A stretch of 64,000 nt of DNA from Rhineura floridana (GCF_030035675.1 NC_084482.1:187337873-187401872), one strand, 5' to 3'; shown: positions 43,201 through 54,260, counted from the stretch's first letter. Made by a program: numbers and translations. The notes: a model not told the origin generated them from the sequence alone.

Positions 43201-43454
43201 TATACATTATCACTTCCCAGGAAATCCTGGGAATTATAGTTGAAAGAGGGACTAGCAATATCTGGGATAATTTTCAGCATCTACTCAGTCTTGAGGTGGG
43301 GGAGAGCCATGATTGTTGAACTGGCATAAAACTGATTGTATTTGTAGCACAGATACACCCTGAGTAAATAGTGAGGATATAAAGATAGTTCAGCCATGTA
43401 GAATTGACCACTTGAGTAGGGTGTGTCCGCTGCCCTCCCTGAGGAGGGGCCATA

Positions 43455-43640
43455 ACTTACTAGATTGTAGAGCACCTGCTTGGCATGCAGAAGGTTTCAG
43501 GTTCCAGACAAGTTAAAGAAAGGTTCAGGTAGCAGATGATAGGAGAGACCCTGAACAGATTCTGGCAGTCAGATTAGACAATACTAGGTTCAGATGGACA
43601 AAGTCTGCACTGGTATAAGACAGCTTCCTATGTTACTGCT
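43455..43640 (+). mobile_element. tRNA-derived SINE
   Basis: TAGAGCACCTGCTTGGCATG and AGAAGGTTTCAGGTTCC (A and B box remnants), then GGCAGTCAGATTAGACAATA and the 3' end AGACAGCTTCCTATGTT. Same family as 26,955-27,770. Confidence 0.75.
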
Positions 43641-43719
43641 CTGCATGCATTCACTGCAGCCGGGTGAACAGAGTCTATTCATGTACAAGATGTTCAAGAA
43701 GAGGAAAATTGATTTTTAA

Positions 43720-43880
43720 ACTACTCTGGAAATTGTAGCTCTGTGATGGGAATAGGGGACCCCTAACAACTCTCAGCACCCTGAAAAAAACTACAGTTCC
43801 CAGGATTCTTTGGGGGAAGCTATGACTGTTTAAAATGGAATAACAGTGGAATAAATGTATGGTGTGAATGTGGCCTTTTC
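43720..43880. mobile_element. Palindromic MITE (AATCCTGGGAACTGTAG family), right half
   Basis: AATTGTAGCTCTGTGATGGG, TAACAACTCTCAGCACCC and CCCAGGATTCTTTGGGGGAA end in AATGGAATAACAGTGGAAT and ATGGTGTGAATGTGGCC. It corresponds to the right half of 9,370-9,702. Confidence 0.7.
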
Positions 43881-44135
43881 TACTTAGAAATAAGTCCGGC
43901 AGTTCCTACTAAGTCCTACTCAGAGTAGACCCATTGAAAATAATGATCCTAAGTCATGTCTATCAACTTCAGTGGGTCTACCCTAAATAGGACTAGCACT
44001 GAATACCACCATAAGTCTCCTTCTGGCTAGTAATGTAAGCTGCCGTTGTATACCTACTAACCTGGGAATAAGTCCAATTGAACTCAATGGGATTTACTTC
44101 TTAGTAGGCATGCATAGGATTGCAGTGTTATGCAC
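43881..44135. repeat. Two copies of the short AGTAGACCCATTGA repeat
   Basis: 43,900-44,000 and 44,050-44,130 carry paired motifs such as CTCAGAGTAGACCCATTG and TTCAGTGGGTCTACCC, and GAACTCAATGGGATTTACTTC. Relatives sit at 3,795, 11,480, 14,750, 16,270, 17,040, 46,240, 48,075 and 54,385. The mirrored arms suggest an old MITE family. Confidence 0.55.
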
Positions 44136-44142
44136 CTTAACA

Positions 44143-44682
44143 CAGTAATACCTCAGTTAACAAATCCTCCAGGATGGAAGTTCCTTTTAAGGAAGCCTTT
44201 TTTTAAGGTGAAACACATCAGCTTTGCTTTGCAATGAATAAAGGTTGGAGCCTGTGCCTTTGCTTTAACCTGAAACTGAACAGATTCTGTCTTTGCTTTG
44301 CTATGACTAAAGGTTCAAGCCTGTGCCTTTGCTTTAGAGTGAAACTGACCAGACTGTGCTTTGCTACAATAAACTTGTGCCTTTGCTTTGCTGGGGTGGA
44401 ACTGATAAGCCTGTGTGTTTGCTTTGCATTAAAGAGATCTCTTGCTTTCTCCAAGGGCTGTGGACGGAAAGATCCAATAGGATTCAGAGGAGGAGAAGGA
44501 GGGGAGGGGGTGCCAGGTAGGCACCCTTTAAAGCCCCTGTTGAACTTGTTCCCACCATCTATGAGTGGGTGTAGGAACCTAACCCCTATTCTTTCCATGT
44601 TATTCCTATCTCTGATACCAGAGTTTCTATTAAAGAAGTAATGTCCAGGAATGCATCTACTTTGTTAACTGAGGTATTACGG
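44143..44682. mobile_element. Mariner/Tigger-like non-autonomous transposon
   Basis: The left end CAGTAATACCTCAGTTAAC is mirrored by GTTAACTGAGGTATTACGG. The right flank is TA and the left flank CA, compatible with a decayed TA target. The interior has three or four diverged copies of a unit of about 60 bp containing TGTGCCTTTGCTTT and GTGAAACTGACC. No transposase is present. The copy at 54,543-55,001 has fewer units. Confidence 0.7.
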
Positions 44683-44684
44683 TA

Positions 44685-45280
44685 CTTCTTAATCTCCACA
44701 GTCTATCTGCAGTTCTTTTCCCAGTTCATGAGATCAGATTTTGAATAGCAGCATAATATAGTTATGACAACTTATTTTATATGGGCCTGAATCTATTCAG
44801 AACACTCCTGCCATGGAGCAATGAAGTCTGCATTATTAGTACTTAGATTATGTGCAGAGTGACAGCTGGCTTTATTGAAGCAGTCTCAATCAAAGCAAGA
44901 ATGCAAGCACAGATTACTGACTGCATTCACTGCATTGAATGGTGACTATGCTAGCCAGGTGTACGACAATTATCATATGATTAATACTTAGTGTAGGGGA
45001 GGCGGCATAAAGCTTTGGCAATGGCATCACACACTCTCTTTCAAGAAAGACATTAAGGCATGAATTTGTGTGGAACATACATTTTGCAGCTATTGCTGCT
45101 GGCAAAAATGAAGTGGAAGGAAAAAGAAAAATGAAGAGGAAAAGAGGTTGCCAAATATTTACTGCTGTTAGTCCAATGTTGAAACAGAACTGAAATGAAA
45201 TTTTGGCGAACTTTGGAATGCAAAAATTTCCCACATTTGAAATTATTGGATTAATTCCTGAGATTCTTAACAATCCTTCT
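44685..45280. other. No recognisable feature
   Basis: No supported gene. The minus frame 44,914-45,273 (119 aa) has hydrophobic stretches but no recognisable domain or splice context. Confidence 0.35.
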
Positions 45281-45284
45281 TTGC

Positions 45285-45515
45285 TTATTGGCTTCCCCCA
45301 AAGAAACCTGGGAGCTGTAGTTTTGTTAAGAGTGCTGAGTATTGTTAGGCGACCTTTATTCCCCTCACAGAGCTACAATTCCCAGAATCCCCTGGGATGA
45401 GGGGCTGATTGTTAAACTACTCTGAAAACTGTACAGTTCCCAGGATACTTTGGGAAAAGTCATGACGATTTAAAGTGATGTAATACTGCTTTAAATGCAG
45501 AGTACAGATGGGGTC
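45285..45515. mobile_element. Palindromic MITE (AATCCTGGGAACTGTAG family)
   Basis: GGCTTCCCCCAAAGAAACC, GGGAGCTGTAGTTTTGTTAAG and CAGAGCTACAATTCCCAG, then the mirrored GTTCCCAGGATACTTTGGG and GATTTAAAGTGATGTAATAC. Confidence 0.7.
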
Positions 45516-45784
45516 TCTGTCATTTAAAGGAACCTGATATGCAAATGTTTAGCAGGTGACTTTTTCTTGGAATTGAGATAGTTGGCGGGAAAAACTGTTA
45601 AAGGTCTTAGGAGGAAGGCCTATTAAGATCCCGGTAAGCTTAATCACAGGGGAGTTAGTAGGGGGCATGTAGAAGGGAAGGAGGGTACTTAATTTGGCCT
45701 GCTTGTAGGTGTGAAGTTTTCTATTCAAGCAGAAGTTTATACTTAATCTTTTTCATATCCCATCTTTCTGTATTTTCATATAAA

Positions 45785-46385
45785 TAAGGTGGCTGATAGA
45801 AAACAGTAAAATAATTACATCATGAATTGGGGAGGGAGAAATTGCTAAAAGAACTTCTAAAAGGCTTGCTGAAGCAATACAGTCTTTACTGCTTTTCTAA
45901 ACACAGGCAGATGCACCACTCTTGGGAGGCTGTTCCACAATCTTGGTGCCACAACCAAAAAGTCCCTTTACCAGGGCCAACCCAAGATATTATGCTCCCT
46001 GAAGCAAAAGGAGCAGATGCCCTACCCCACCCATTTCACAGCTTAGGGGAATCGAGAAATAGTGGGGAGATGACTGCCACCCCTGGCACCTGCCTCATTT
46101 TGCCTAATCATAGGGCCAGCCCTATCTTTCATACACATTCATTTCAGGTGGCAGGGAGATAGAGAAGCAGGCCTCAATGGTTGAACAGATTTCTCAAGCA
46201 GACTCGTATATCTGGTCCCAGGCTATTTAGGGCTGTGACCCTAAACACACTGACTAGGGAGTAAGCCCCATTTAGGCACAATTTCTGAGTAAATGTGGAC
46301 AGGATTGCAGTGTCAAAGATAACAACCATCACCTTGAATTGAGCCTGGAAAGAGACTGGTAACTGGTCAAGTTCGAAAACGATCA
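45785..46385 (-). mobile_element. Old L2-type LINE fragment
   Basis: GCTTTTCTAAACACAGGCAG, GGAGGCTGTTCCACAATC and TGGTGCCACAACCAAAAAG mirror the 'FSVVAPELWNSLP' region of the L2 at 1,502. ACCATCACCTTGAATTGAGCC and GAGACTGGTAACTGG mirror the FKVLVLTYKAL region. Other material interrupts it between 45,965 and 46,310. Confidence 0.6.
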
Positions 46386-46875
46386 GCTCTGATATGTATG
46401 TGTTACCATTTATTTATTTAGTGAGTCAGTCATCAGGCACAAAAGCTGGGAGATGTAATATCTACTTCAAATAATAATATCTTGTTCATCTCCCCACTGT
46501 ACTCTTAGCAGCAAATACAGTCAAGACACACACACACTCTCTCTCTCCTCTCACTCTCACACTCACACACACACATCACAGGAGCACATTTTATTAAATT
46601 CATTGTAATATCCTGATTTGAAGCTAGTTAATTAACTTGCTCCGGGGGGGGGGAGTTGTCATTCACTGCAACAGTTTTAAGCAGATGACTCAGTGGTGTC
46701 ACGCCACCTCATGTCACGCTGTATCCTTCTCTACAGGAAATTTGAAACGTTCATTCTCAGAAAAACAAGTTACAAGATCATTTTTGATAGAAGAGAATAA
46801 TAAAACGGTTGGGTGCTCTCCACACATGCCCACCATTGTCCTTGTGTTTCATTAACTTTGTCATAGGTCAGCCCC
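46386..46875. other. Mixed CA/CT microsatellite and unassigned DNA
   Basis: 46,527-46,576 is a compound (CA)n-(CT)n-(CA)n run. No supported gene lies in the remainder. Confidence 0.5.
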
Positions 46876-47345
46876 TTCGGTATTTATTTGTGTATTTAAA
46901 AAGTCTAGATCACCCTTCCATATAAATATACCTAGGGTGGCACACCATAGTAAAAATAATAGACATGGATAGATTTTAAAACTTGCAGCAATAAACTCAT
47001 CACAGTTTTTAACAATTTAAGTGCCTGGGGAAATAAGATCTTCACCTGCATCAGGCAAGTGTCCCTTGGGACAGTATTTCATAAACGGAGAGCCACTACT
47101 GAGAAGGCTCTTTCCTCAGTCATCACCCACCTCACTCGTAGCAGCAAAAGCACTCAGATGGGGGGGGCTCAAGTGGTGATGAGGATCTCAGTATATGGAC
47201 AGACTGTTCTGCAAGAGGTAGGCATTTCTTCACTACCCACTACCCACTACCACTACCCTGGTCCCAAGACATGTAAGGCTTGAAAGCTAAGCATCAGCGC
47301 TTTGAACTGTACTCAGAAACAGACTAGTAACCAATAATGTAGCCG
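46876..47345 (-). mobile_element. L2-type LINE 3' end, decayed
   Basis: TATTTATTTGTGTATTTAAA and GTCTAGATCACCCTTCC at the tail. TTCATAAACGGAGAGCCACT, ACTGAGAAGGCTCTTTCCTC and GTAAGGCTTGAAAGCTAAG further in mirror the L2 C-terminal coding region. Confidence 0.65.
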
Positions 47346-47349
47346 TTAG

Positions 47350-47495
47350 CCAATATCGTAGCCTAGGGTTTGCCAATCTTTTTTGAATACAAGGGCACAT
47401 TTAAAATTTTGTGAGAGTGCTGGGGCACCAGTCACAAAATAGCTGCTATGGGGCATGGCATAACACAAAATGGCTACCATGGGGGGCATGGCATC
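47350..47495. repeat. Unclassified repeat around the chimeric MITE
   Basis: It contains a local duplication: GGGGCATGGCATAACACAAA and GGGGCATGGCATC, with the second copy broken by the MITE at 47,496. Confidence 0.4.
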
Positions 47496-47610
47496 CAGAG
47501 CTTGGAATAGTTACTTTTTTGAACTACAACTCCCATCAGCCCCAGCCAGCGCCATGCTGGCTGGGGCTGATGGGAGTTGTAGTTCAAAAAAGTAACTTTT
47601 CCAAGCTCTG
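47496..47610. mobile_element. Chimeric MITE with Tol2-like ends
   Basis: A 115-bp near-perfect hairpin: CAGAGCTTGGAATAGTTAC ... GTAACTTTTCCAAGCTCTG, with core GAACTACAACTCCCATCAGC and its mirror. Closely similar to 39,993-40,108. The flanks do not give an 8-bp duplication. Confidence 0.85.
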
Positions 47611-47621
47611 CATAACACAAA

Positions 47622-47935
47622 TGTATTTATTTATTGTTTAATTTATATCCTACCCTTCCTCACAGCAGGAGCCCAGGGCGGCAACTTAAAGAAAAATTAT
47701 GGTGAAGCTTTTCCCATTATTTGTTTGTTTGTTTGTTTATTTCCAGCCCTTCCTCACAGCAGGAGCCCAGGGCGGCAAACAGAAATGCTAAAAACACTTT
47801 AAAACATCATAAAAAGTCCTTAAAATACATTAAAACAAAACAACGTTAAAAACATTTTTAAAAAGCTTTAAAAACATCTTTAAAAACAAAAAGGGTTAAA
47901 AACATATTATTAAACAAAACACAGACACAGACAAA
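47622..47935 (-). mobile_element. Two L2-type LINE tails in tandem
   Basis: 47,622-47,690 has TTGTTTAATTTATATCCTACC and CAGGAGCCCAGGGCGGCAAC. 47,725-47,935 repeats it as TTTGTTTGTTTATTTCCAGC and CAGGAGCCCAGGGCGGCAAAC followed by AAAACACTTTAAAACATC. These are two independent or duplicated 3' ends of the same subfamily. Confidence 0.7.
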
Positions 47936-48589
47936 TACAAATAATTGTATTTCCATACTAGAAAAGGCTTGATCTGTCAAATTTCTGCCTGGCATGCTGC
48001 TATTAAAGGCACAAGAATGCTGTTGTTTTCCAAATGCCAACCCTAAACCAAAACCTAAGCTGCCTTCCTGCACCCACTTACCTGGAAGTAAGCCCCATTA
48101 AACACAAGGAGACTTACTTCTGAGTAGACATGTAGTGTAAGTTAACAATACAGTGAATTCTTAATGAGTCCCTGATCTTTAGCTCCTGCAAAGCAGAAAG
48201 CATGCCTAAATCTCTTTGCAAAATTTTCACATTTTCCTGCTAGAGGGAGGAGGATTCTTTAACATTCACCCACACTTATTGTGTAGTAGTATTTGCAGAA
48301 AAAAAATTCTAGGCACTACCTTATTTCAGATGAACCCATGCATTCTGGTTGCTAGGAAAAACAGAAGAGCAAACAATGGAGATTCCAAAGACTACTAGGA
48401 AAAAGACAAAAGCACGAAAAGTGCACGAAAAGGGATTGCAAAACAGCAGCTGTTTAAGATCCCAGGATTTCCTATTGCCTGGTGTCCAAACAACTCGCTT
48501 ATCAATCACAGCTTTGACTTCACTCATTGGTTAATAACACTGACAAACAGAAGGCTCATTTTACAGAAATTACTTTGAAGGGTACCTGC
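47936..48589. other. Unassigned DNA
   Basis: One copy of the AAGTAAGCCCCATTAAACAC / TTACTTCTGAGTAGACATG short repeat at 48,085-48,135. No gene is supported. Confidence 0.35.
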
Positions 48590-48693
48590 ACATTTTGCTC
48601 CATACCCTTTTTTCCAGAAGGATTAGAGACTTACTTTTTTACATTTTGCTCCATACCCTTTTTTCCAGAAGGATTAGAGACTTACTTTTTTAC
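48590..48693. repeat. Perfect 51-bp tandem duplication
   Basis: 48,590-48,640 and 48,641-48,691 are identical (unit starts ACATTTTGCTCCATACCC). Perfect identity indicates a very recent duplication, or an assembly artefact. Confidence 0.95.
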
Positions 48694-48924
48694 AAAAATG
48701 GAAGTTCAGATTCTGGGCTACCTGCAGGGCATGCCATTGAAGGCCTTTGTGAGCACCATGGCATCCATGGGAAATGGGTTGGGGACCCCTGATCTGTGTC
48801 ATGCAACTCTCTTTCCCAAAAGGTGTGTGTGGCATCTTCACTGTGCAGTTTTTGGTGAATACTAAATATGCACCTCTTTACCCTGGCTTTTGACACCCGT
48901 GTGTTTTCAGGACGCACCCTATTC

Positions 48925-49022
48925 CTATGATTGTAATTTGTTTTAATTGTTTTCAATATTGAATTTTAAACTAAGCTGCTCTGGGACCTGCTGGTGAAGG
49001 GCTGGTAATAATAATAGTAATA
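48925..49022 (+). mobile_element. L2-type LINE tail, plus strand
   Basis: TTTGTTTTAATTGTTTTCAA, AAACTAAGCTGCTCTGGGAC and GGGCTGGTAATAATAATAG follow the L2 3' terminal pattern. Confidence 0.6.
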
Positions 49023-49204
49023 TAGAAAGGCCTAAAGGACTAAATGTGGCTCCCAGGACTGAGATTCTCCACAGCTGACCTAATGGTAAGGCCAGCCATG
49101 ATTCTCTCCTCTCCCTTTGTTTCCCACTCAGTTGAATGGCGAGTTTCTCAAGGCACATATGTGACCATTTATGGTGCTCTAAGAACAGCAAAAAATAAAT
49201 CACA

Positions 49205-49390
49205 TCCACTCTCTCTATATAAAGCACATTTAAATCACATGGCTTTCCTACCCACCCACCCCAGAATCCTGGGAACTGTAGTTTACCTTTCACAGAGCTA
49301 CAATTCCTAGCATCCTTAACAAACTACAGTTCTTTGGGGGGAGCCATGTGCATTAGATGTGCTTAAAATATATGGTGTGGATGCGACCTT
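49205..49390. mobile_element. Palindromic MITE (AATCCTGGGAACTGTAG family)
   Basis: AGCACATTTAAATCACATGG, AGAATCCTGGGAACTGTAG, TTCACAGAGCTACAATTCC and a mirrored GCCATGTGCATTAGATGTGC, ending in ATATGGTGTGGATGCG. Confidence 0.7.
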
Positions 49391-49800
49391 AGTTCACCTA
49401 AACTCAGGATCAGTTTCTGTGTTGCAGAGAGGAAATTTTTGGCGTGCTTTTACAAGCAATGTGTATATTTCCTTCGGATATGTGGTCTGAAACTGATAAA
49501 AAGAAATGGGCATGAGATGTCCTCCTCCATGGAAACAGCTATTCTCATTGTGCTGAGATATTTAATAAAGATACAAATAGGGCCAGAAGCACTGTACAAA
49601 GTGTCTTTCAGCCAGCAAGCATTATTCAGCAAGCCAAGTGAGACCCTGCACTCTACCTGCAGATAATAAGGGAAGTCCTAACAGGGGGAACATGCTTCTG
49701 TTTTGTCACAATATTTGGTGTTGGTTTTATAAATCACAAATATCCATATTCAGGAACCAGCATTCCCTGGGCCAAATCAAACCTCACCTTTTGAGGGTTG
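49391..49800. other. No recognisable feature
   Basis: No supported repeat or gene is seen. Confidence 0.3.
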
Positions 49801-50285
49801 CTTCATCAACCCTGATTTAATCTTTTTAGTTAGTAGCTGTTTTAATTAGTAGTGTAGTGGCCAAATCAGAAGTGCAGGATCCCTTCATGATAGTCACATC
49901 ATGCCCCCTCACAACCACGCCCTCTTTCCCTCATGTCCCTTATTCTCCATGTTGTCTCCATCCCAAGAAGCCAATCAGCATGAAAGGAGAGGCTGTGTGT
50001 TAGCTGGCTGATTAACCTCCTTTCATTCTGATTGGCTCCATCTGCATGAAAGGACAAGAATTCTTCTCAGTGGCCAACATGCTCCCCTTTCATGCTGATT
50101 GGCTCATACATAGGGATCTGGCTGGAACCCTGCTCCCAAAAAAGTAAGGGGTCTATGCCCCCCCCATGACCCTGGATGACTACACCCCTGGTTTTAATTG
50201 TTTTAAATATGTTTTGATTACTTGCTTTTAACTGTTTTATTGATAATTTTAATGTTTTTTGTAAACTGCTTAGAGGTCTTTTCCA
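49801..50285 (+). mobile_element. L2-type LINE tail split by a MITE
   Basis: The plus-strand 3' end text (TAGTAGCTGTTTTAATT, then GTTTTAAATATGTTTTGATT and GTAAACTGCTTAGAGG) is interrupted at 49,848-50,190; GTTTTAATT is present on both sides of the insert. Confidence 0.6.
49848..50190. mobile_element. MITE with multiple CCAAT/ATTGG motifs
   Basis: Flanked by GTTTTAATT (49,839-49,847 and 50,191-50,199), at least an 8-bp duplication. The ends are TAGTGTAGT and ACTACACCCCTG, partly inverted. The interior has CCAATCAGCATGAAAGGAG, TCATTCTGATTGGCTCC and CATGCTGATTGGCTC, that is three or more CCAAT boxes in both orientations. A partial relative lies at 22,291-22,540. Confidence 0.7.
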
Positions 50286-50462
50286 TCTATTCCAAACCTC
50301 TTTCAGCTCAGTCACATGACCTGGCAACCTGGGAGAACTTATGCCAGAGTGGGTAATCAAACTCTGTTTTACAGGGTTCTTTTCCCGCTGCTAGGCTTGG
50401 GCTGGCTCAGCCAGTAGTAACCCTGCTCCTGAACTGTTTGGAACAGGGGTAAATTATGCCAG

Positions 50463-50687
50463 TTGTTGTAGTGGTTAAGGTGTTGGACTACGACCTGGGA
50501 GACCAGGGTTTGAATCTCCACACAGCCATGAAACTCACTGGGTGACCTTGGGCCAGTCACTGCCTCTCAGCCTCAGAGGAAGGCAATGGTAAAATCACCT
50601 CTGAATACCGCTTACCATGAAAACCCTATTCATAGGGTCACCATAAGTCGGTATCGACTTGAAGGCCGTCCATTTTCAATTTAATAA
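50463..50687 (+). mobile_element. Sauria-type tRNA SINE, complete
   Basis: The tRNA-like head GTTGTAGTGGTTAAGGTGTTG and ACCAGGGTTTGAATCTCC (A and B boxes), then GGTGACCTTGGGCCAGTCAC, GAGGAAGGCAATGGTAAAAT and the BovB-like tail CACCATAAGTCGGTATCGAC. It is the most complete copy in the window and serves as the reference for the others. Confidence 0.9.
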
Positions 50688-50689
50688 AG

Positions 50690-51289
50690 TACGCTGGCTT
50701 CCTATACTTAGGATTTCTCTGTGAGTCTTTTTTTAAAAACTTTTCTCCATCCCACAGGCCTTTATCTTTTCATTTTCTCTCACCAATGCTCCCATAGCTT
50801 TCTCTGTTGCTCCAAATGGCTGCTGGTGCCCCAGTTCTGGCTCCTATGATTCTATTTTGATATTGCTGTAATGGCAAACATGCATATAAAGAGACATAGT
50901 TGGGCTAGGGCTCCACCCCAACCAGAAGTACCATGTGAATGGGACTGTCGATGGCACTTTGTTAATAGGTCAGGGAGTGAAGGTGGCTCACCCCAACATT
51001 TAGCAGTGTAACATGACTTGGGCATTAATGGACAGAACTCTCTTGACTTGGAAGAAATGGACGAGTCGAAAAAATAGAAGTTTGCCTTGATAAGGTCACC
51101 ATTCCAACATCATCACTCTTTGTTGACCTGAAAGTAATTGGAGCAGCCTACCACAATCAGGTGCCTTCCAGGGAGCTGTAGTCCAAAACATCTGGAGGGC
51201 TGAGTTAGAGAACCTTTGATTAGGTACTCTTAGGTGTGAGTCAGAGCATAAGCATCTGAAGAAAAGAGGATGTCTATCAGGTAGAGGAC
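50690..51289. other. Unassigned DNA with one MITE core remnant
   Basis: 51,140-51,215 holds CTTCCAGGGAGCTGTAGTCC and AACATCTGGAGGGCTGAG, a decayed MITE core. Otherwise nothing is recognised. Confidence 0.35.
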
Positions 51290-51500
51290 CTTTTTTAGTT
51301 ACGGCACCTTGCTTGTGGAAAGCTCTCCCTGGGTAGGCTTACCTTTTGCCCTTGCTAATATTTTTGGGCACCAGGCAAATATCTTTTTCTTTCCCCAAGC
51401 CTTTTAACCTCTGATGACCCCTGCCATCCCCACTGTGATTGTTTTTACCACTGCCTTTCTGGATTTTTATTAGTTATTTTTAAGTCACCCTGGAAATATT
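51290..51500 (+). mobile_element. L2-type LINE 3' end, plus strand
   Basis: GCTTGTGGAAAGCTCTCCCT matches the 'ELWNSLP' coding motif in degraded form. The 3' end is TTTTTAAGTCACCCTGG followed by (ATT)n. Confidence 0.55.
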
Positions 51501-51830
51501 ATTATTATTATTGTTGTTGTTGATGATGATGATGATAATAAAGCAGGAGCCCAGGGCAGCAAACAAAAACAGTAAAAACCCTCTAAAAATAGACTTTAAA
51601 ACATATTAAAACAACACATCTTTAAAAACATCTAAAAAAAGCAATTCCAGCACAGAGGCAGACTGGGACAAGGTCTCTACTCTACTTAAAAGGCTTGTTG
51701 AAAGAGGAAGGTCTTCAGTAAGCACCGAAAAGATAACACCAATGGCGCCTGTCTAATATTTAGGGAAGGGAATTCCAAAGGGTAAGTGCCTACTATTGGC
51801 CCTTTGAATCAAAGGGGATGGGATAGAAAT
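51501..51830 (-). mobile_element. L2-type LINE 3' end, minus strand
   Basis: CAGGAGCCCAGGGCAGCAAAC, AAAATAGACTTTAAAACAT, CAGCACAGAGGCAGACTGGG and GAAGGTCTTCAGTAAGCACC match 28,790-29,010. A mixed ATT/GTT/GAT microsatellite separates it from the plus-strand tail at 51,290-51,500. Confidence 0.7.
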
Positions 51831-52002
51831 GTTTGAAATAAATAAACAGAAGCAAACAAGCAGAAAGTGAGCAAAGAAATGACAGAATTTTGGGCAGATT
51901 ACAGGCTTGGGAAGGAGTTCACAGAAGAAGGAGGGGCAAGGGAAAGCAAAGGGGAAAATAATCAGGGGAGATTCAGCAATCTAGAGCTCAGAATTGTACA
52001 CT

Positions 52003-52225
52003 ATTATGGAGCCATTGTGGCATTTGTAGCATAGTGGTTAAGAGTGCTCGAGTAGGAATCTCCACTCAGCCATAAAACTCACAAAAGGAACCAGGAACCA
52101 GCATTTCTCACTCAGCCTAACCTACCCCACAGGGTTGCTGTGAGTATAAAGAGGGGTGCACTACGTACACCATCTTAAGCTTCTGGGAGGAAAAGTGAAA
52201 TATAGATATAATATAACAGCAAGAG
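52003..52225 (+). mobile_element. tRNA-derived SINE with L2-like tail
   Basis: GTGGCATTTGTAGCATAGTGG and GGTTAAGAGTGCTCGAG form the A box; the B box is eroded. The body CTCAGCCTAACCTACCCCAC, AGGGTTGCTGTGAGTATAAA and GCTTCTGGGAGGAAAAGTG then leads to AATATAGATATAATATAACA. This is the common squamate SINE type with an L2-style tail. Confidence 0.7.
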
Positions 52226-53780
52226 CTTCTGACATAGGGTGACCATGCATCCTCCTTTAGAGAGGAGAGGAGAGAGCAGGGGTGTTGACGTTGTCCATCA
52301 ACAATTAGCACCTGAATAGTAGATGGAGCAGGCAGAGCAGGTCACCTGGTCACAGTCTCCCCCACTATGATGAAATGTATTGCACTTCTATTTAAACGAT
52401 AGTAATTATTTCTCAATGTGCATCTATACATATGCATTGGCATATGCAAATTGGGACCCTCTTTTTGTGTGTGATGCATTGACTCTTTTTTGGCAATGTA
52501 TATTCTGGCTGCCCTGGAACCAACCTCCCCTTTCTGCTTCCCTTTACAGATGCTTCTGGAAGGCTTAAGCTAATGATGCCTGGGCAGTCCAGTTAGTTCA
52601 GCTGTGCATCACCCAGTTTCAGCAGGGCAACCTTGAAGCTTGGTTCCCAATAGACTAGCAGGAGCAAGGGTAAAGTAAGGGATTGATTGTTCAGTAAATG
52701 AACGGGACTGTCCAGATCTCCCCAGCTTTCTAGGACCAGGCCTATGAGAACCTACGTGTTCCCTTCATATCTCAGGATAAGAGGATTGCACTGCCTGTGA
52801 TATTAAGTTGCAGAATTCCTGTGATTTGAAAAGAAACTTTTATGGAACATGACATGCCTGGTAAGTCAGCAGGGAGAAGGAAAAAAAAGGTTTGCCAAGG
52901 TTGCTGCAACCATCTTAGGAGTGAGCAGCAGTATTTGTCTCAGGGTATCAAGTGCAAAAATTCCAGTTTCATAAGTACTATTGCAGGAAGAAAAGTCCTC
53001 TAACCATGAACAGCATTGTCCACAGGAATAGCTCCCGATAAACATCACCTAGCAACCAATAGCACTGACACACAGTAACCTTCAGGGAGTCTTGGAGAAA
53101 CACAAAGCCTTTTTGTCCAGAAGTCTTTAAGAGCATAGGTTGGAATTGTTTTCCTAATTTAGATGCCAAAATGGGGTCTTAGCTCATGTAACTTCTAGAA
53201 AAACAGGTTTTTTATGTGAAACCCACCCCTGTTAACTCCTGCTCAAGGTTAAAAGGGCTGAGGTCACATTCCTTACCTTGTTTACTCTGAAGCAGCCATC
53301 CCACATAAATAAGTGGAATTAATCTGGTGTATGCACAGAGGAGAATTAAAACTCCTTTCTCTCTCTGGAATACTGACAATGGCTTAGGATGTCCAATAAA
53401 TCGGGTGAGCTACAGACATTGCCTGCACCAGCTCCACCCACCAACATTTACATTTACACACACCCTTCTGGAGACTTCCTTTATAAATAGCAAGCCCTCC
53501 ATCTGATAGTACAGGAGTTTTGTGTTAAGTAAACTAAGACTTCCTAGTACAAGAAATTGGGTCTGAAACAAAATGCTGCAGCATTAAGTGCTCCTGTTCA
53601 GGGTTCCAGCCAGCCAACCAGACCCTGTTTCAGAACGCTCCATTCCATTTCTATGTCCCCTCCCTAATGGACACATAAATGTTCCATTACTACTGAACAT
53701 ACTCAGTCCTCAGTGGACTACTGGGAGGGTCTCCCCATAAGCTCCCCCCACCCAATTTTGTGCATTCAATGTAGTGGGCC
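52226..53780. other. Mostly single-copy-looking DNA
   Basis: 52,245-52,275 carries TAGGGTGACCATGCATCCTC, the start of a small repeat also seen at 10,419-10,536. No supported gene is seen. Confidence 0.35.
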
Positions 53781-53784
53781 CAAG

Positions 53785-54014
53785 GCTGCAGAACTTCCTT
53801 CCAACTGAGTTTAGACAGGCACCCTCCTTGTTAAACTTCAGGCATGTGACTAAAACTTTCTTAGTCCAGCAGACAGTTTTAAGATAGTATTTGTTTTTAT
53901 TATGATTTTATTGTTTTATTGCTTTTTTTCTGTATGGCTTCTTTTTATGTACACCACTTAGAAATGCAAATGATTAAGTGGTATCTAAGTGTCTTAAATA
54001 AATAAAAATAAAAT
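53785..54014 (+). mobile_element. L2-type LINE 3' end, plus strand
   Basis: CTGCAGAACTTCCTTCCAAC, GAGTTTAGACAGGCACCC and ACTTCAGGCATGTGACTAAA mirror the 'LWNSLP ... FRRQVKTFLF' coding end; the tail is GTACACCACTTAGAAATG and TTAAATAAATAAAAATAAA. Confidence 0.65.
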
Positions 54015-54081
54015 CATTTCCCAAATACTTCTGATACCTCCCTCTCGTGTGTAGATGGTGCTGTTTTGGCCATATCAGAAC

Positions 54082-54260
54082 TAGGCTGGGCCTGGCAACC
54101 AAGAGGTCTTCTGTATCTTTAAAAGTTGTGCAGGGGGAAGGGAGAATTTCACCTTGTGGCATTTCCCATTACAGTGTTGCAAGAACACCTGCACTTGGCT
54201 AAATTTTCTCTTTTCCTAAAGATACAGAATCATTCTCAGGCCCTGAGCCTGGCAACCCTA
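54082..54260. mobile_element. hAT-type MITE, half-length, with 8-bp duplication
   Basis: Flanks ATCAGAAC (54,074-54,081) and ATCAGAAC (54,261-54,268). Starts TAGGCTGGGCCTGGCAACC and ends CCTGGCAACCCTA. It equals the right half of the palindrome at 32,188-32,510 over most of its length (GTCTTCTGTATCTTTAAAAG, CAAGAACACCTGCACTTGGC). The left half is missing. Confidence 0.8.
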
